DNA of 50,307 bases from Pleurocapsales cyanobacterium LEGE 10410 (GTDB lineage Bacteria; Cyanobacteriota; Cyanobacteriia; Cyanobacteriales; Xenococcaceae): assembly GCA_015207195.1 (NCBI GenBank), contig JADEXJ010000030.1, forward strand, positions 1 through 50,307, in the 5' to 3' direction. This document shows positions 33,983 through 42,873 of this stretch, piece by piece. Numbering within the stretch: the stretch's first letter is position 1; the number at the start of each line of letters is the position of its first letter. The translations under genes and the position numbers were made by a program. The notes below the pieces were generated by a model, which saw only the letters and a list, made by a program, of their open reading frames with translations, searched no databases and was not told the DNA's origin.

Positions 33983-34008
33983 GCAGAACTCTATGCTTAG
34001 AGTTCTGC
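33983..34008. repeat. Perfect hairpin GCAGAACTCTA-TGCT-TAGAGTTCTGC
   Basis: Arms of 11 bp are perfect with a 4-base loop. No U-run follows on either strand. It may be part of an RNA, a small palindromic repeat, or a regulator site. It lies about 330 bp upstream of the NB-ARC/WD40 gene. Confidence 0.5.
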
Positions 34009-34340
34009 TCAAAATGTATGTGGCTAATCTATCTTTAATTGCTTTAAGGGAAAATTATTTGATTAATTTTGCTATTTCTCTGTCGATTGTTAAATAGACT
34101 GACTAATTGTCAATTGTAATTTATATGACAACCTAGTTTTAAAAAACAATCATCTAAGTATAGCAGATTCAAACCCAAAAACAAAGATAAAAATTATGTT
34201 TTTTATCTTTAGTTTTTATTCATAAGCGAAGCAATCAGTAATTAGAAGCATCTCATTGTGCAATAAACATGCTGTATTTAATGACGTAACTTGGATTCGA
34301 CATTTATCTGTAAACCCAAAATTGGAGGTTATATTTTTCA

Positions 34341-37300
34341 ATGAGTAAGCTAAGCCAAAAAAGGAAACGCGGGATTGTTCTTACCTCCGAAGGACTAGAA
34401 AAACTTAAAAAAGCCAGATTTGAATCTGAATACCAAGAAAATTTTGGCGAAAGGTACACTTACGAAAAAATAAGCGAGCTTACTAATTTAGATCTAAACA
34501 CGATTAAGAGAGTACTGGCTTGCAAAGAAGGGGTTGATAAGCGTACACTTGAGCGTTTTTTCATTGCTTTTAATTTAGAACTAACCACTAGTTGCTACAT
34601 AAAACCAAATCCCAATAAGCGTCAAGATTGGGGAGAAGCAATGTGCGTCTCAAATTTTTACGGACGCACTTTTGAACTTACAAGGTTAGAACAGTGGCTC
34701 TTAAGAGATCGCTGTCGATTAATTACACTACTGGGAATGGGAGGGAACGGTAAAACTTGTCTGTCGGTTAAGTTGGCTCAACAGGTTCAAGATAAATTCG
34801 ATCTGATCGTCTGGCGATCGCTCCGAGATGCTCCCCCGCTAAAAAAGCTTCTGGCGAACATAATTCAATTTTTCTCCTCTGAAGCAGAAACCGAGGCTGA
34901 CTTACCAGAAAGCATAGGCGGAAGAATTTCGCGTTTAATTGAATATCTGCGCTCGGATCGCTGTCTTCTGGTGCTGGACAACTGGGAATCGGTGCTATCT
35001 ACTAATAATCGAGCTGGAGTTTGTCGGGAGCAATATGAAGGTTATGGCGAACTCCTCAGACGAGTAGGACAAACAGAGCATCAAAGCTGCTTGCTGCTGA
35101 CAACACGGGAAAAACCGAAACGAGTAGCAGCTTTAGAGGGAGAAACGCTTCCGGTTCGCACTTTCCGACTAAGTGGTCTTAAAAAGTCAGAAGGATGGGA
35201 AATTCTCAAAGAAAAGGGACTCGATGGCTCGGAATCAGAATTTAATGCGCTGGTCAAACACTACGGGGGTAATGCTCTAGCTTTAAAAATAGTAGCAACA
35301 ACAATTCGAGATTTGTTTGGGGGGAATGTAAAAGAATTTTTGCACTCAGAAACAGTGGTTTTTGGCGATATTCGCGACCTTTTAGACCAGCAGTTTAAGC
35401 GTTTGACATCTTTAGAAAAAGATATTATTTACTGGCTAGCGATTAATCGAGAACCGACTACCCTGTCTGAGTTGAGAAACGATTTGGTAGCGTCAGTTCC
35501 GCGAGCAAATTTGATGGAAGGGTTGGAGTCTTTGTCTCGGCGAGCATTGCTCGAACAGAATGCAAGCAGCTTTGTGCTTCAGTCGGTGGTTATGGAATAT
35601 ATTAACATTAGGTTAATTGAGCAAGTTTGTCAAGAGATCGAGACTCAAAAACTCAATTTTTTTAGCTGCTATGCCCTAATGAAAGCGACGGCAAAGGACT
35701 ATGTAAGGGAAAGGCAAATTCGTCTCATTCTCCAGCCTGTTGTAGACGGGTTGTTTAGTGTTTTTAAATGTAAACGAAGCATTGAAGAGCGGTTAACTAA
35801 AATTCTGGCGACGCAGCAAGAGACTTCGCCCAGAGAACGGGGGTATACGGCGGGAAATATTATCAATCTGTTTTGTCAGATGGAGACAGACTTAACTGGT
35901 TATGATTTCTCAAATTTGTGCGTATGGCAAGCAGATTTGCGGAATGCTACTTTGCATAATGTTAATTTTCAGAATGCGGATTTAGCTAAGTCAGTTTTTG
36001 TCGAAACCTTTGGTGGGGTTATGTCGGTAGTATTTAGCCCAGACGGAAAACTTTTGGCTGCGGGAGATACTAATGGTGAGATTCGCTTACGGCGGGTTGT
36101 AGATGGACAACAAATTTTTACCTTTGAGGGGCATACAAACTGGATTACATCGCTTGCCTTTAGCCCCGATAGTAGTATTCTTGCCAGCGGTAGTAGTGAC
36201 CATACGGTGAGGCTGTGGGATATTGAGACAGGTCAATGCTTTCACACCCTGCAAGAACATGATAATGAGGTTTGGTCAGTTGACTTTAGCCCTGATGGTA
36301 GTACTCTTGCTAGTGGCTGTGACGACCACAAGATAAGACTATGGAGTATTCGCACTGGTAAATGCCTCAAAATTTTTAATGGACATATAAATTGGGTACT
36401 GTCGGTAGCCTTTAGTCCCGATGGTAAAACTTTGGCTAGTGGCTGTGATGACAACACGATTAGGTTGTGGAACATCAGCACTAGTGAATGCCTCAAAATT
36501 TTTAATGGACATAGTGATGGTATAAGATCTATTACTATCAGACCAGATGGTCAAATGCTAGCGAGTGGCAGCGATGACAACACGATTAGGTTGTGGAATG
36601 TCAACACTGGTGAATGCCTCAAAACTTTTAATGGACACACCAACGAGGTATGGTCAGTTACCTTCAGACCAGATGGTCAAATGCTAGCGAGTGGCAGTAA
36701 TGACAACACGATTAGATTATGGGATGTCAGTACTGGTAAATGCCTCAAAATTTTTAATGGACATACTAATTTAGTCTTCTCAATCGCTTTCAGTCCACAA
36801 GGTAGTATCTTGGTTAGTGGCGGTCGCGACCAAACGGTAAGGTTATGGGATGTCAGTACTGGTCAATGCCTCAAAATTTTTAATGGATATACTAATCAGG
36901 TATTTTCAGTCTCCTTTAGTCCCGATGGTCAAACGTTGGCAAGTGGTGGTCGCGACCAAACGGTAAAGTTATGGAACGTCAGCACTAGTCAATGCCTCAA
37001 AACCTTTAATGAACATAATAGTGCTGTTAGATCGGTAGCCTTTAGTCCCGATGGTCAGACGTTGGCAAGTAGCAGCGATGATAAAACAGTAAGGTTGTGG
37101 GATCTCAGTACTGGTCAATGCCTCAAAACTTTTAATGGACATAACGCTCCAGTTTGGTCGGTAGCCTTTAGTCCAGATGGTCAGACGTTGGCAAGTAGCA
37201 GCGATGATAAAACAATAAGATTACGAAATATTTCTACCGCTCAGGCAAGAATTTGTAAGGGACATGAAGCCGCAATCTGGTCAGTAGCTTTTAGTCCTCA

Positions 37301-37865
37301 AGGAAAGATATTAGCTAGTGGCTCTTTAGATCAGAAAGTTAAGCTGTGGGATGTTGGCACTGGTGAATGTAAAAAATCGTTAGAGGGGCATACGAGTTGG
37401 ATTTACGCAGTAGCCTTCAGTCCAGATGGACAGATACTGGCGAGTACTAGCTCAGATCGAACATTGAGATTGTGGAGTGTTAGTACTGGTGAATGCCTCA
37501 GAATTATTAAAGAAGATACTATGATGTTACAGACAGTAAATTTTAGTTCGGACGGACAAACGCTGGCTGGCGGCTGTTGTCATAAACACACAGTTAAATT
37601 GTGGAATACAAATACTGGTGAATATAAAAATACTTTGCAAGGACATGAGGGTTGGCTTTGGTCAGTTGCCTTTAGTCCCGATGGTCGGACACTGGCAAGT
37701 AGTAGTGATGATGAGACAATTAGACTATGGAATGTAGCAACAGGTGAATGCCTCAAAATTATGAGAGCTAAAAGACCTTACGAGCACATGAATCTTACCG
37801 ATGTTACAGGGTCAACGAAGGCAACTATTGCTACGCTGAAAGTGCTGGGGGCTACTGATAGCTAA
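34341..37865 (+). CDS. STAND NTPase: HTH + NB-ARC + 14 WD40 repeats
   Basis: The 1174-residue protein has an N-terminal HTH-like domain (about 10-90: GIVLTSEGLEKLKKARF to KRTLERFFIAFNLEL), an NB-ARC ATPase (Walker A ITLLGMGGNGKTCLSV near 128-142; Walker B-like RCLLVLDNWESVL), a helical linker, a short pentapeptide-like stretch (about 520-552) and 14 WD40 repeats from about 557 to 1140, enough for two seven-blade propellers. Repeats 3-10 are very alike at DNA level (CTCAAAATTTTTAATGGACA recurs), so they expanded recently. STAND proteins act as ligand-triggered switches in signalling or phage defence. The start has GGAGG upstream. A second gene follows closely. Confidence 0.9.
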   Translation: MSKLSQKRKRGIVLTSEGLEKLKKARFESEYQENFGERYTYEKISELTNLDLNTIKRVLACKEGVDKRTLERFFIAFNLELTTSCYIKPNPNKRQDWGEAMCVSNFYGRTFELTRLEQWLLRDRCRLITLLGMGGNGKTCLSVKLAQQVQDKFDLIVWRSLRDAPPLKKLLANIIQFFSSEAETEADLPESIGGRISRLIEYLRSDRCLLVLDNWESVLSTNNRAGVCREQYEGYGELLRRVGQTEHQSCLLLTTREKPKRVAALEGETLPVRTFRLSGLKKSEGWEILKEKGLDGSESEFNALVKHYGGNALALKIVATTIRDLFGGNVKEFLHSETVVFGDIRDLLDQQFKRLTSLEKDIIYWLAINREPTTLSELRNDLVASVPRANLMEGLESLSRRALLEQNASSFVLQSVVMEYINIRLIEQVCQEIETQKLNFFSCYALMKATAKDYVRERQIRLILQPVVDGLFSVFKCKRSIEERLTKILATQQETSPRERGYTAGNIINLFCQMETDLTGYDFSNLCVWQADLRNATLHNVNFQNADLAKSVFVETFGGVMSVVFSPDGKLLAAGDTNGEIRLRRVVDGQQIFTFEGHTNWITSLAFSPDSSILASGSSDHTVRLWDIETGQCFHTLQEHDNEVWSVDFSPDGSTLASGCDDHKIRLWSIRTGKCLKIFNGHINWVLSVAFSPDGKTLASGCDDNTIRLWNISTSECLKIFNGHSDGIRSITIRPDGQMLASGSDDNTIRLWNVNTGECLKTFNGHTNEVWSVTFRPDGQMLASGSNDNTIRLWDVSTGKCLKIFNGHTNLVFSIAFSPQGSILVSGGRDQTVRLWDVSTGQCLKIFNGYTNQVFSVSFSPDGQTLASGGRDQTVKLWNVSTSQCLKTFNEHNSAVRSVAFSPDGQTLASSSDDKTVRLWDLSTGQCLKTFNGHNAPVWSVAFSPDGQTLASSSDDKTIRLRNISTAQARICKGHEAAIWSVAFSPQGKILASGSLDQKVKLWDVGTGECKKSLEGHTSWIYAVAFSPDGQILASTSSDRTLRLWSVSTGECLRIIKEDTMMLQTVNFSSDGQTLAGGCCHKHTVKLWNTNTGEYKNTLQGHEGWLWSVAFSPDGRTLASSSDDETIRLWNVATGECLKIMRAKRPYEHMNLTDVTGSTKATIATLKVLGATDS

Positions 37866-37989
37866 TCCCTATGATTCTCTATACCAGGACTATGAAGTAG
37901 AAATAAGCGATCACTCTGATATCGTTACGCTTCATAACCTGGCTATTGAACTGGAGGAAAAGATTGAAGGTGATTTTGATTTAGATGAG

Positions 37990-38583
37990 GTGACTCATCA
38001 AATTCGACTAAACTCTCTAGCTTTTGTAGAGACAGGATTAATCGCCTTTAAAATCAGGGCAATGAGATTGTATAAAGAAAAATACGATAATTTTACAGAT
38101 TACTGCCACATAGAGTTGGGCAGGAGTCGTAGCTATATAGATCGCCTTATCAACGCTTCTAGAGTAATTCTTGAACTAATTGAAAACGGCTTTTCAGTAC
38201 TTCCCAGAAATGAATCCCAAGCGAGATTATTATCTTGCTTTACTGGTTCGGAATTAATCTGGCGGTGGAGAGCGATCGTAGAAACGATTGTTCCTCACAA
38301 AATTACTGCCCAAAATATTTCTGCATTTTTAAACGGAACAGAAGAAACAATTGAACCAGAATCAGAATTTTTTTGGTTGCCCCGATACCTAAGCGACCAT
38401 ATTTTTCGGTATGCTTTAGCTATCGGTATGACAACTCAAAACTTTATAGTGATGCTGCTTGAGCAAATATTTAAACCAGCCAAACCTAAGACCAATTGGC
38501 GTGACTTTGAAAAGGAAGATGAATGGCAATCGGACTTAGAAAAGCTTATTGAAGAAGGGAAAAATATCATAGATTCTACCTGA
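37990..38583 (+). CDS. Hypothetical protein downstream of the WD40 STAND gene
   Basis: The protein has 197 residues from a GTG at 37990. The central part (YDNFTDYCHIELGRSRSYID, then LINASRVILELIENGFSVLP) looks like a helix-turn-helix DNA-binding region of the kind seen in ParB-like or phage-related cyanobacterial proteins. The frame is open upstream to 37840 and reads ANPYDSLYQDYEVEISDHSD with good coding character, but without an ATG, GTG or TTG; CTG at 37855 or a mutated ATA at 37858 are the only options. So the true start is unclear and may overlap the WD40 stop. It is probably co-transcribed with the STAND gene. Confidence 0.65.
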   Translation: MTHQIRLNSLAFVETGLIAFKIRAMRLYKEKYDNFTDYCHIELGRSRSYIDRLINASRVILELIENGFSVLPRNESQARLLSCFTGSELIWRWRAIVETIVPHKITAQNISAFLNGTEETIEPESEFFWLPRYLSDHIFRYALAIGMTTQNFIVMLLEQIFKPAKPKTNWRDFEKEDEWQSDLEKLIEEGKNIIDST

Positions 38584-38708
38584 ATTTATCAAAACTGAAT
38601 AAAAAACCACCTAAAAATGGAATTTAGGCTACCTTGGGCTGTCTATATATATTTTTTTTCCAACTGCTGTAAATATAGCATTAGTGAATGTTTTGAACAT
38701 ATGCTTGT

Positions 38709-38743
38709 AAAGACGTTGCTTCTACAACGCCCCTACAAAGGTG
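38709..38743. repeat. Degenerate dispersed palindrome
   Basis: TGTAAAGACGTTGCTTCTAC and AACGCCCCTACA resemble the common cyanobacterial repeat family built on GTAGAGACGTTGC palindromes. Around it, 38584-38844 has a weak CCTAAA...TTTAGG hairpin (about 38610-38630) that could end the STAND operon, and nothing else. Confidence 0.45.
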
Positions 38744-38844
38744 AACCGTCAGTTTTGAACTTTGTTAGATAGAGGCTAAATGATTAGAAATATTGATTTT
38801 TAGATCTAGCCCAATTCATTAAAGGTAGGGATAACCGAAATCTA

Positions 38845-38991
38845 TTAATGACCCGCAAAGATGTCGCCTGTCAATCCTCGCTCGTATTCCTCAACTAAAA
38901 TACTATCTAAATCAATCTCAATTACAAACTCATTTAAAACTTCGAGGCTATTTTCAACGTACTTGATTTCAGTAATAGTTGCGTTTTTCAT
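38845..38991 (-). CDS. Small conserved-looking protein, 48 residues
   Basis: The frame reads MKNATITEIKYVENSLEVLN, then FVIEIDLDSILVEEYERG, ending GDIFAGH and TAA. A good GGAGAA ribosome binding site precedes the ATG by about 6 bases. The protein is acidic and soluble, too short for a known fold. It lies 94 bp downstream of the HO-like gene on the same strand, so it may be its partner. I do not recognise a family. Confidence 0.65.
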   Translation of the reverse strand: MKNATITEIKYVENSLEVLNEFVIEIDLDSILVEEYERGLTGDIFAGH

Positions 38992-39085
38992 TTTAATTCT
39001 CCTTAATTTTCTTGTTTGGAACAGTAATTTACAAATGCTGGAAATAGGTTCTTTTTGATTCTTTGTTTAATGCGAAATACCCGAA

Positions 39086-39979
39086 TCAGCTTTTCCCCGC
39101 AGACATATCGGTGATTTTGAGCGGTTCTAAAATCTGCTGAATTTCTTTATCTGATATATAGCCCTCGCTAGGTGGGCTAAAGCACATCAGTGCAGTTTCA
39201 TAACAGGCTCTCGCTATGCGGGTACGTTCTTTTGCAGTAAGCCCTGCTACCATTTCTACTGTCTCTTCTGTATGTTCTATGTCTGCACCTACGCTACTGT
39301 GTACGCGCAGGCAACGAGTGGCATTTATACCTGGTACTAGTAAATCCTCTACCTTCTGGATATACTTTTTATCAACACCCAAGGCTAAACGCTCCATCGT
39401 ATAGGAGTAGCCTACACAATCGATAGGATCTAAATCTTCTACGCTGCGGGTAAAGTAATCTATCAAGGCTACGGCGGCAGGGGGGATGAGTGCCTTTACT
39501 ACAGCTTCGGGATCGTATCCCATTGACTGAATATCGCGCAGAGCAAGTCGATCGTGACCCTGCTCTTCATTGGCTTTCTGTGCTGCCCACTCTGCCAAAC
39601 TCCAGCAACCAGTCATATAAAAACCTACGCTGGCTTCTTCCATCAGTTCTAGGGTTGGGTGACATAGATGGTAAGCACCAGCTAGTCGCCATATCCAGCG
39701 CGTGGAAGTCAACGCAGGCGGTCGGAAATTTGAATTTATAGTGTATTTGGCAGCAGCGATCGCACCGTCTAATAACTTGCGAGTGGTAGGGATACTACCT
39801 GCGCCTTTCATCGGTTTGGTAAAGCGATCGTCCGCAGAACGGGGTTGATACAACCAAGTACGGCTTTCAGTGGCTACTATTACTTTGTCTGGTGAAATCT
39901 GCGCCCATTCAGCATTAGTAAGATCGGCGAAGGAAATCTCGTGGACTTGTTTTTTTGTCACACCTATGTTATTATTCAT
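39086..39979 (-). CDS. HO-like (haem-oxygenase fold) protein, possible diiron oxidase
   Basis: The 297-residue protein is all-helical and contains EEQGHDRLALRDI (about 138-150) and GADIEHTEETVEMV (about 229-242), acidic/His motifs like those of the haem-oxygenase-like diiron oxidase (HDO) or PqqC/iron-containing redox families. Helices such as HLCHPTLELMEEASVGFYM supply further ligands. HDOs use a transient diiron site to oxidise amino acids or fatty acids. The substrate here is unknown. A small gene follows at 38991. GTGG...CCAC inverted sequence lies upstream (about 40008-40054). Confidence 0.75.
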   Translation of the reverse strand: MNNNIGVTKKQVHEISFADLTNAEWAQISPDKVIVATESRTWLYQPRSADDRFTKPMKGAGSIPTTRKLLDGAIAAAKYTINSNFRPPALTSTRWIWRLAGAYHLCHPTLELMEEASVGFYMTGCWSLAEWAAQKANEEQGHDRLALRDIQSMGYDPEAVVKALIPPAAVALIDYFTRSVEDLDPIDCVGYSYTMERLALGVDKKYIQKVEDLLVPGINATRCLRVHSSVGADIEHTEETVEMVAGLTAKERTRIARACYETALMCFSPPSEGYISDKEIQQILEPLKITDMSAGKS

Positions 39980-40194
39980 GGATAATTATAAAACAGTTAA
40001 TTCAATTGTGGCGGTTTTAGATCCCGTGTCGGCAAACTTAGGGTTTAAAACCACGTTTACATTTTTTGGTCGCAAAACGAATTAGAGCCAAGGTAATTTA
40101 GATATTGTTTTAGAACAGAATTCTAAAAAGCCTTTAGGTTTGTGTCGTCTTCTAGACAAGATCAACAAGAGGAAAAAAGCTTTTGCTATCCCAG

Positions 40195-40400
40195 CTTATT
40201 AGTCAGCTTCTGCCTTTACCCATCAATTGATGAGGTTGTACAAAACAGAACACATCGTAACTCATGTCTGCGTACAGAAGACTTTGAACTTAGTGTAAAG
40301 AGAACTTGGCAAATTTGCCTCAACAAATACGGAGTTTTCGTATCCTTCATTTATTTAGGTACCTTGGTTACAAATTACAAACGTTACTAATTATCTTAAG
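40195..40400 (-). pseudogene. Degraded copy of the RHH gene
   Basis: The DNA from about 40195 to 40300 matches 25090-25195 closely (for example AAAACAGAACACATCGTAAC in both), and 40340-40440 matches the promoter side 25405-25510 (ACAAACGTTACTAATTATCT in both). Between them the middle of the gene is deleted and the frame has stops. It shows a duplication of the RHH gene together with its promoter motif. Confidence 0.75.
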
Positions 40401-40425
40401 TACCTAAAAAAACTTTTCCAGGGAT
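40392..40425 (-). promoter_or_regulatory. TTCACTGG bipartite motif, copy C (RHH relic)
   Basis: On the minus strand: ATCCCTGG, 17 bases, CTTAAGATA. It is the paralog of copy B with one change in the core (TCACTGG to TCCCTGG). As it stands before a dead gene, drift is expected, and this makes it a natural control for the other copies. Confidence 0.5.
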
Positions 40426-40869
40426 TTTTAAGAAGTTAAAAAAGAAACTAGGTCACATTATCAACTTTAAACCAAATGATAATAACAGCTAAATAGACTG
40501 GTAATATCATATAGCGTTTTATCAATAAAGCCAAACAACAGATCCAGCAAGATAAGTGAAACCTAAAAAAATGACTGTGGTTCGATCTTAACAGGTTGCA
40601 ATTGCCCGATTACTATAGTTTGGCGAAGAAACTTTTTCTGAAGCGACGCGCTTTGTAGAGATGTTTGTCTTAGTCTCGTTTTTTATTGATGACACGCCCT
40701 AATATATTAGACTTCTTGCATGAATCATGCGTTCGTCACACACAGAAGTGCATAACCAAACTTTTACCACTCACCTTTTCGTTTGTCCCACCTGCTGATT
40801 AGTCGTTAACCGAACAGTATTGGTTAGTGGATTATAAAAGATGACCTAATTTTTTTTAAATTCTCAATC
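40426..40869. other. Non-coding region with possible IS remnant
   Basis: I see no gene. At 40711-40735 the words AGACTTCTTGCATGAATC and GCATGA/TCATGC resemble terminal sequences of common cyanobacterial insertion sequences, but no second end or transposase is present. 40620-40690 has a short open frame without family likeness. Confidence 0.3.
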
Positions 40870-40903
40870 TTCACTGGCTAAAACTTAATTACTCTGGAAA
40901 GAT
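40870..40903 (+). promoter_or_regulatory. TTCACTGG bipartite motif, copy F (PfpI gene)
   Basis: TTCACTGG, 17 bases, TGGAAAGAT: both halves and the spacing are identical to copy E before the PP2C gene, and CTAAAACTTAA in the spacer resembles ATAAAACTCAA there. It points to the DJ-1/PfpI gene 114 bp downstream. Confidence 0.6.
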
Positions 40904-41016
40904 TATTAAACAAAGGCAAAGAAATATGACCACAATACAGAGTTGGTCTGCCTGCTAAAGTCTTACTTTTTGGGTAAAGATTTTAGATCTATCTAGTTTT
41001 TAGGAGGAAAATAGAT

Positions 41017-41646
41017 ATGACAAATATAAATTCCCAGACTAAAGGGAAAATTGGTGTACTTATTGAAGAGCATTTCGATGACACTGAGTTCCGAAGATTC
41101 AATGAGTTTTTTCCAGCGAATGGCTATGAAGTAGAGTACATATCTCATCTTTGGAATCAAGAAGAACTAACCTTCAAAGGAAACGAACTGACAGAAGAAG
41201 TTACGGTTAAAGTAGAAGTAAACGATGTTGACCCTACAGATTATCAAGGCATCATTTTAATCGGTGCCTATGCAACGGATCGCCTTCGGTATGAAGCGCA
41301 TCCTCAACTTGGTCAACCCAATCAAGCTCCTGCTATTAAGTTTCTCCGCAAGGCTGTCAAGGCTATGGATGCCAATCGTTTAAAGATTGGCACTATCTGC
41401 CATAGCCTTTGGTTGTTTTGTGCGGCACCAGAACTTCTTAAAAATCGCCAGGTTACCTGTGCTCATAATCTAATTTGCGATGTCCAAAATGCTGGAGGCA
41501 TCGTTATGTTTGATGGTAATGGAACCAAAACAATGTGTATCGATGGCGGCTTAATTACAGGCAAACATCCCGATTCAGTAGATGAATTTATGAACATATT
41601 TTTAGAGGAAATTCAAAAGCAAGAGAGGCAAACAGTTGGCGTATAG
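41017..41646 (+). CDS. DJ-1/PfpI family protein
   Basis: The 209-residue protein has the DJ-1 fold: GKIGVLIEEHFDDTEF with the acidic residue near the active site, GIILIGAYATDRL, the nucleophile elbow IGTICHSLWLFCAA with Cys at about 129, and CIDGGLITGKHPDSVDEF. Members are stress-linked glyoxalases, proteases or chaperones. A strong ribosome binding site (AGGAGG) precedes the ATG. The TTCACTGG motif upstream links it to the PP2C switch cluster; I recall PfpI- and CMD-like neighbours in the Synechocystis icfG region, which should be verified. Confidence 0.9.
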   Translation: MTNINSQTKGKIGVLIEEHFDDTEFRRFNEFFPANGYEVEYISHLWNQEELTFKGNELTEEVTVKVEVNDVDPTDYQGIILIGAYATDRLRYEAHPQLGQPNQAPAIKFLRKAVKAMDANRLKIGTICHSLWLFCAAPELLKNRQVTCAHNLICDVQNAGGIVMFDGNGTKTMCIDGGLITGKHPDSVDEFMNIFLEEIQKQERQTVGV

Positions 41647-41744
41647 GTGCAACATGAAGACGCTAGCACTGACAATTGCTTGGAGATAAATTTTGAACGA
41701 GAAGTTTGAGATTTGTCAAAAGTTAGTTACTAAAAAGCTGAAAT

Positions 41745-41912
41745 ATGAGTAAGAAAATATTGCTGGTTGTGATTCTCCTTATCTCCATTATATGGCAACC
41801 AAGCCATAATTATTTAATGTCTTCTGGTATGTCGATGACACCTGAGGTGCATAGTTTAACAACAATGATTCCTTTTTTAACAATCTTGCTGCTGCTTATT
41901 GGAAGAAGCTAG
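41745..41912 (+). CDS. Small membrane or exported protein, 55 residues
   Basis: The frame reads MSKKILLVVILLISIIW, a clear signal/anchor helix, then a Met/Ser-rich middle (YLMSSGMSMTPEVHSL) and a second hydrophobic run (MIPFLTILLLLIGRS) and stop. Two short membrane helices or a signal plus anchor are possible. It lies 98 bp downstream of the PfpI gene on the same strand. No family is recognised. Confidence 0.5.
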   Translation: MSKKILLVVILLISIIWQPSHNYLMSSGMSMTPEVHSLTTMIPFLTILLLLIGRS

Positions 41913-42522
41913 CTAACCATCTGTGTGTTCTTACTTCGGGGTTTGATTAGGTGCGATTCGTTGATGTCAGAAACTTTAGAAAATAGAAAAAGAAGCCTAT
42001 CTAATTGCGATCGCGGGCAAGTCAAACTCCAGCAGGAAATAGTAATTGTTGGACAAATTGGAGTTTCATTACAGTCCAAAGCATAGCAGTTGGTTAAATA
42101 TGGCAGAGGTGGAATAAAACGACTACTGAAGTGATGTTCTACCTTAGCTTTTTACCTCCTGATGCTCAAACATTGGTAAGCGCGAAAATTAACTTCATTG
42201 GGTATTGGATGTGACTTTGCGGTGCGACCCTGCGAAGGTTCCCTCCGTTGTCCTCATTCGAGGATAAATAGGAACTGGCGCGGTTTACCCGCCTCTAGCG
42301 ACGCTTGGAAGCTTCGCTAGAGGCGACTTCGAGCCTTGCTCGTGCAGCAACTGCATCAAGACGGCGAAACGAGCCAGCATGGATACCAGGTATTTGCTCA
42401 AAGTTCTGGAATCGAAGCTTCTTTTATACTCTAACTCATTTGACTCTTAATTTTTCTTGCGTTTGCCCTGCGAGTTCAAGGCTAAATTAACCAAAATTAT
42501 TAATTAAATAGGAGAAAGTCAG
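41913..42522. other. 610-bp region with a palindromic repeat
   Basis: No gene is supported. At 42291-42324, GCCTCTAGCGA and TCGCTAGAGGC form perfect 11-bp arms around 12 bases, the signature of a small palindromic repeat. CTCATTCGAGGA near 42252 is a second short hairpin. The last 40 bp include the ribosome binding site (GGAGAAAG) of the next gene. Confidence 0.5.
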
Positions 42523-42873
42523 ATGAAACGTTTTGCGATTGCTATTATTTCTACTTTGTTCGTGGCAGCTTTACCAACCGTTCGGGCATCAGAAACAGCC
42601 ATAAACTATAAGACTTTAGACAGCACAATACTAATTAAGGGCGCGGAAACTTCGCCCGTCAATCTCGTCTATCTAGCACATCGCGGTTATTTTACTGAGC
42701 AAGGTATTCCTAGTTTCCAAGCACTTATCTCTGCTTACTCTTTTAGAAATATTAATGCAGAAAAATTGGTACAGGTTGGAGTGGAAACAGGGCGAGTCTC
42801 CCCTAATGCTCTCAACGATCGAGGATACATTAGTGCTGTCGAGTCTGTGTTGAATACTCTTAAAACTAAATAG
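42523..42873 (+). CDS. Secreted hypothetical protein, 116 residues
   Basis: The protein begins with a typical Sec signal peptide (MKRFAIAIISTLFVAALPTV, cleavage probably after RAS). The mature part of about 93 residues, with VNLVYLAHRGYFTEQGIPSF and LVQVGVETGRVSPNALND, is small, soluble and not a family I recognise. GGAGAAAG precedes the ATG. It stands alone between non-coding stretches. Confidence 0.8.
   Translation: MKRFAIAIISTLFVAALPTVRASETAINYKTLDSTILIKGAETSPVNLVYLAHRGYFTEQGIPSFQALISAYSFRNINAEKLVQVGVETGRVSPNALNDRGYISAVESVLNTLKTK

Larger units (their letters stand above)
33671..34340. other. 670-bp intergenic region with hairpins and an IS-end-like stretch
   Basis: No gene is visible. 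Right after the HATPase stop, CTTGACATACTCCCGCACGG resembles the right-end sequence of IS200/IS605 elements (normally CTTGACATACTCCCCGCC). At 33931-33963, CTATTTTT pairs with AAAAATAG and is followed by six T, a terminator-like structure. At 33983-34008 a perfect hairpin stands with no U-run. The rest is AT-rich, including the promoter region of the WD40 gene, where GGAGG precedes its ATG. Confidence 0.45.

Noticed and set aside
34261-34340. Possible TTCACTGG motif before the STAND gene
   Set aside because: Neither half of the motif is present; only a GGAGG ribosome binding site is seen.
36122-37770. Tandem ~126-bp repeats that could be taken for a CRISPR or satellite array
   Set aside because: They are the WD40 codons of the STAND gene, in frame throughout, without conserved repeat plus variable spacer structure.
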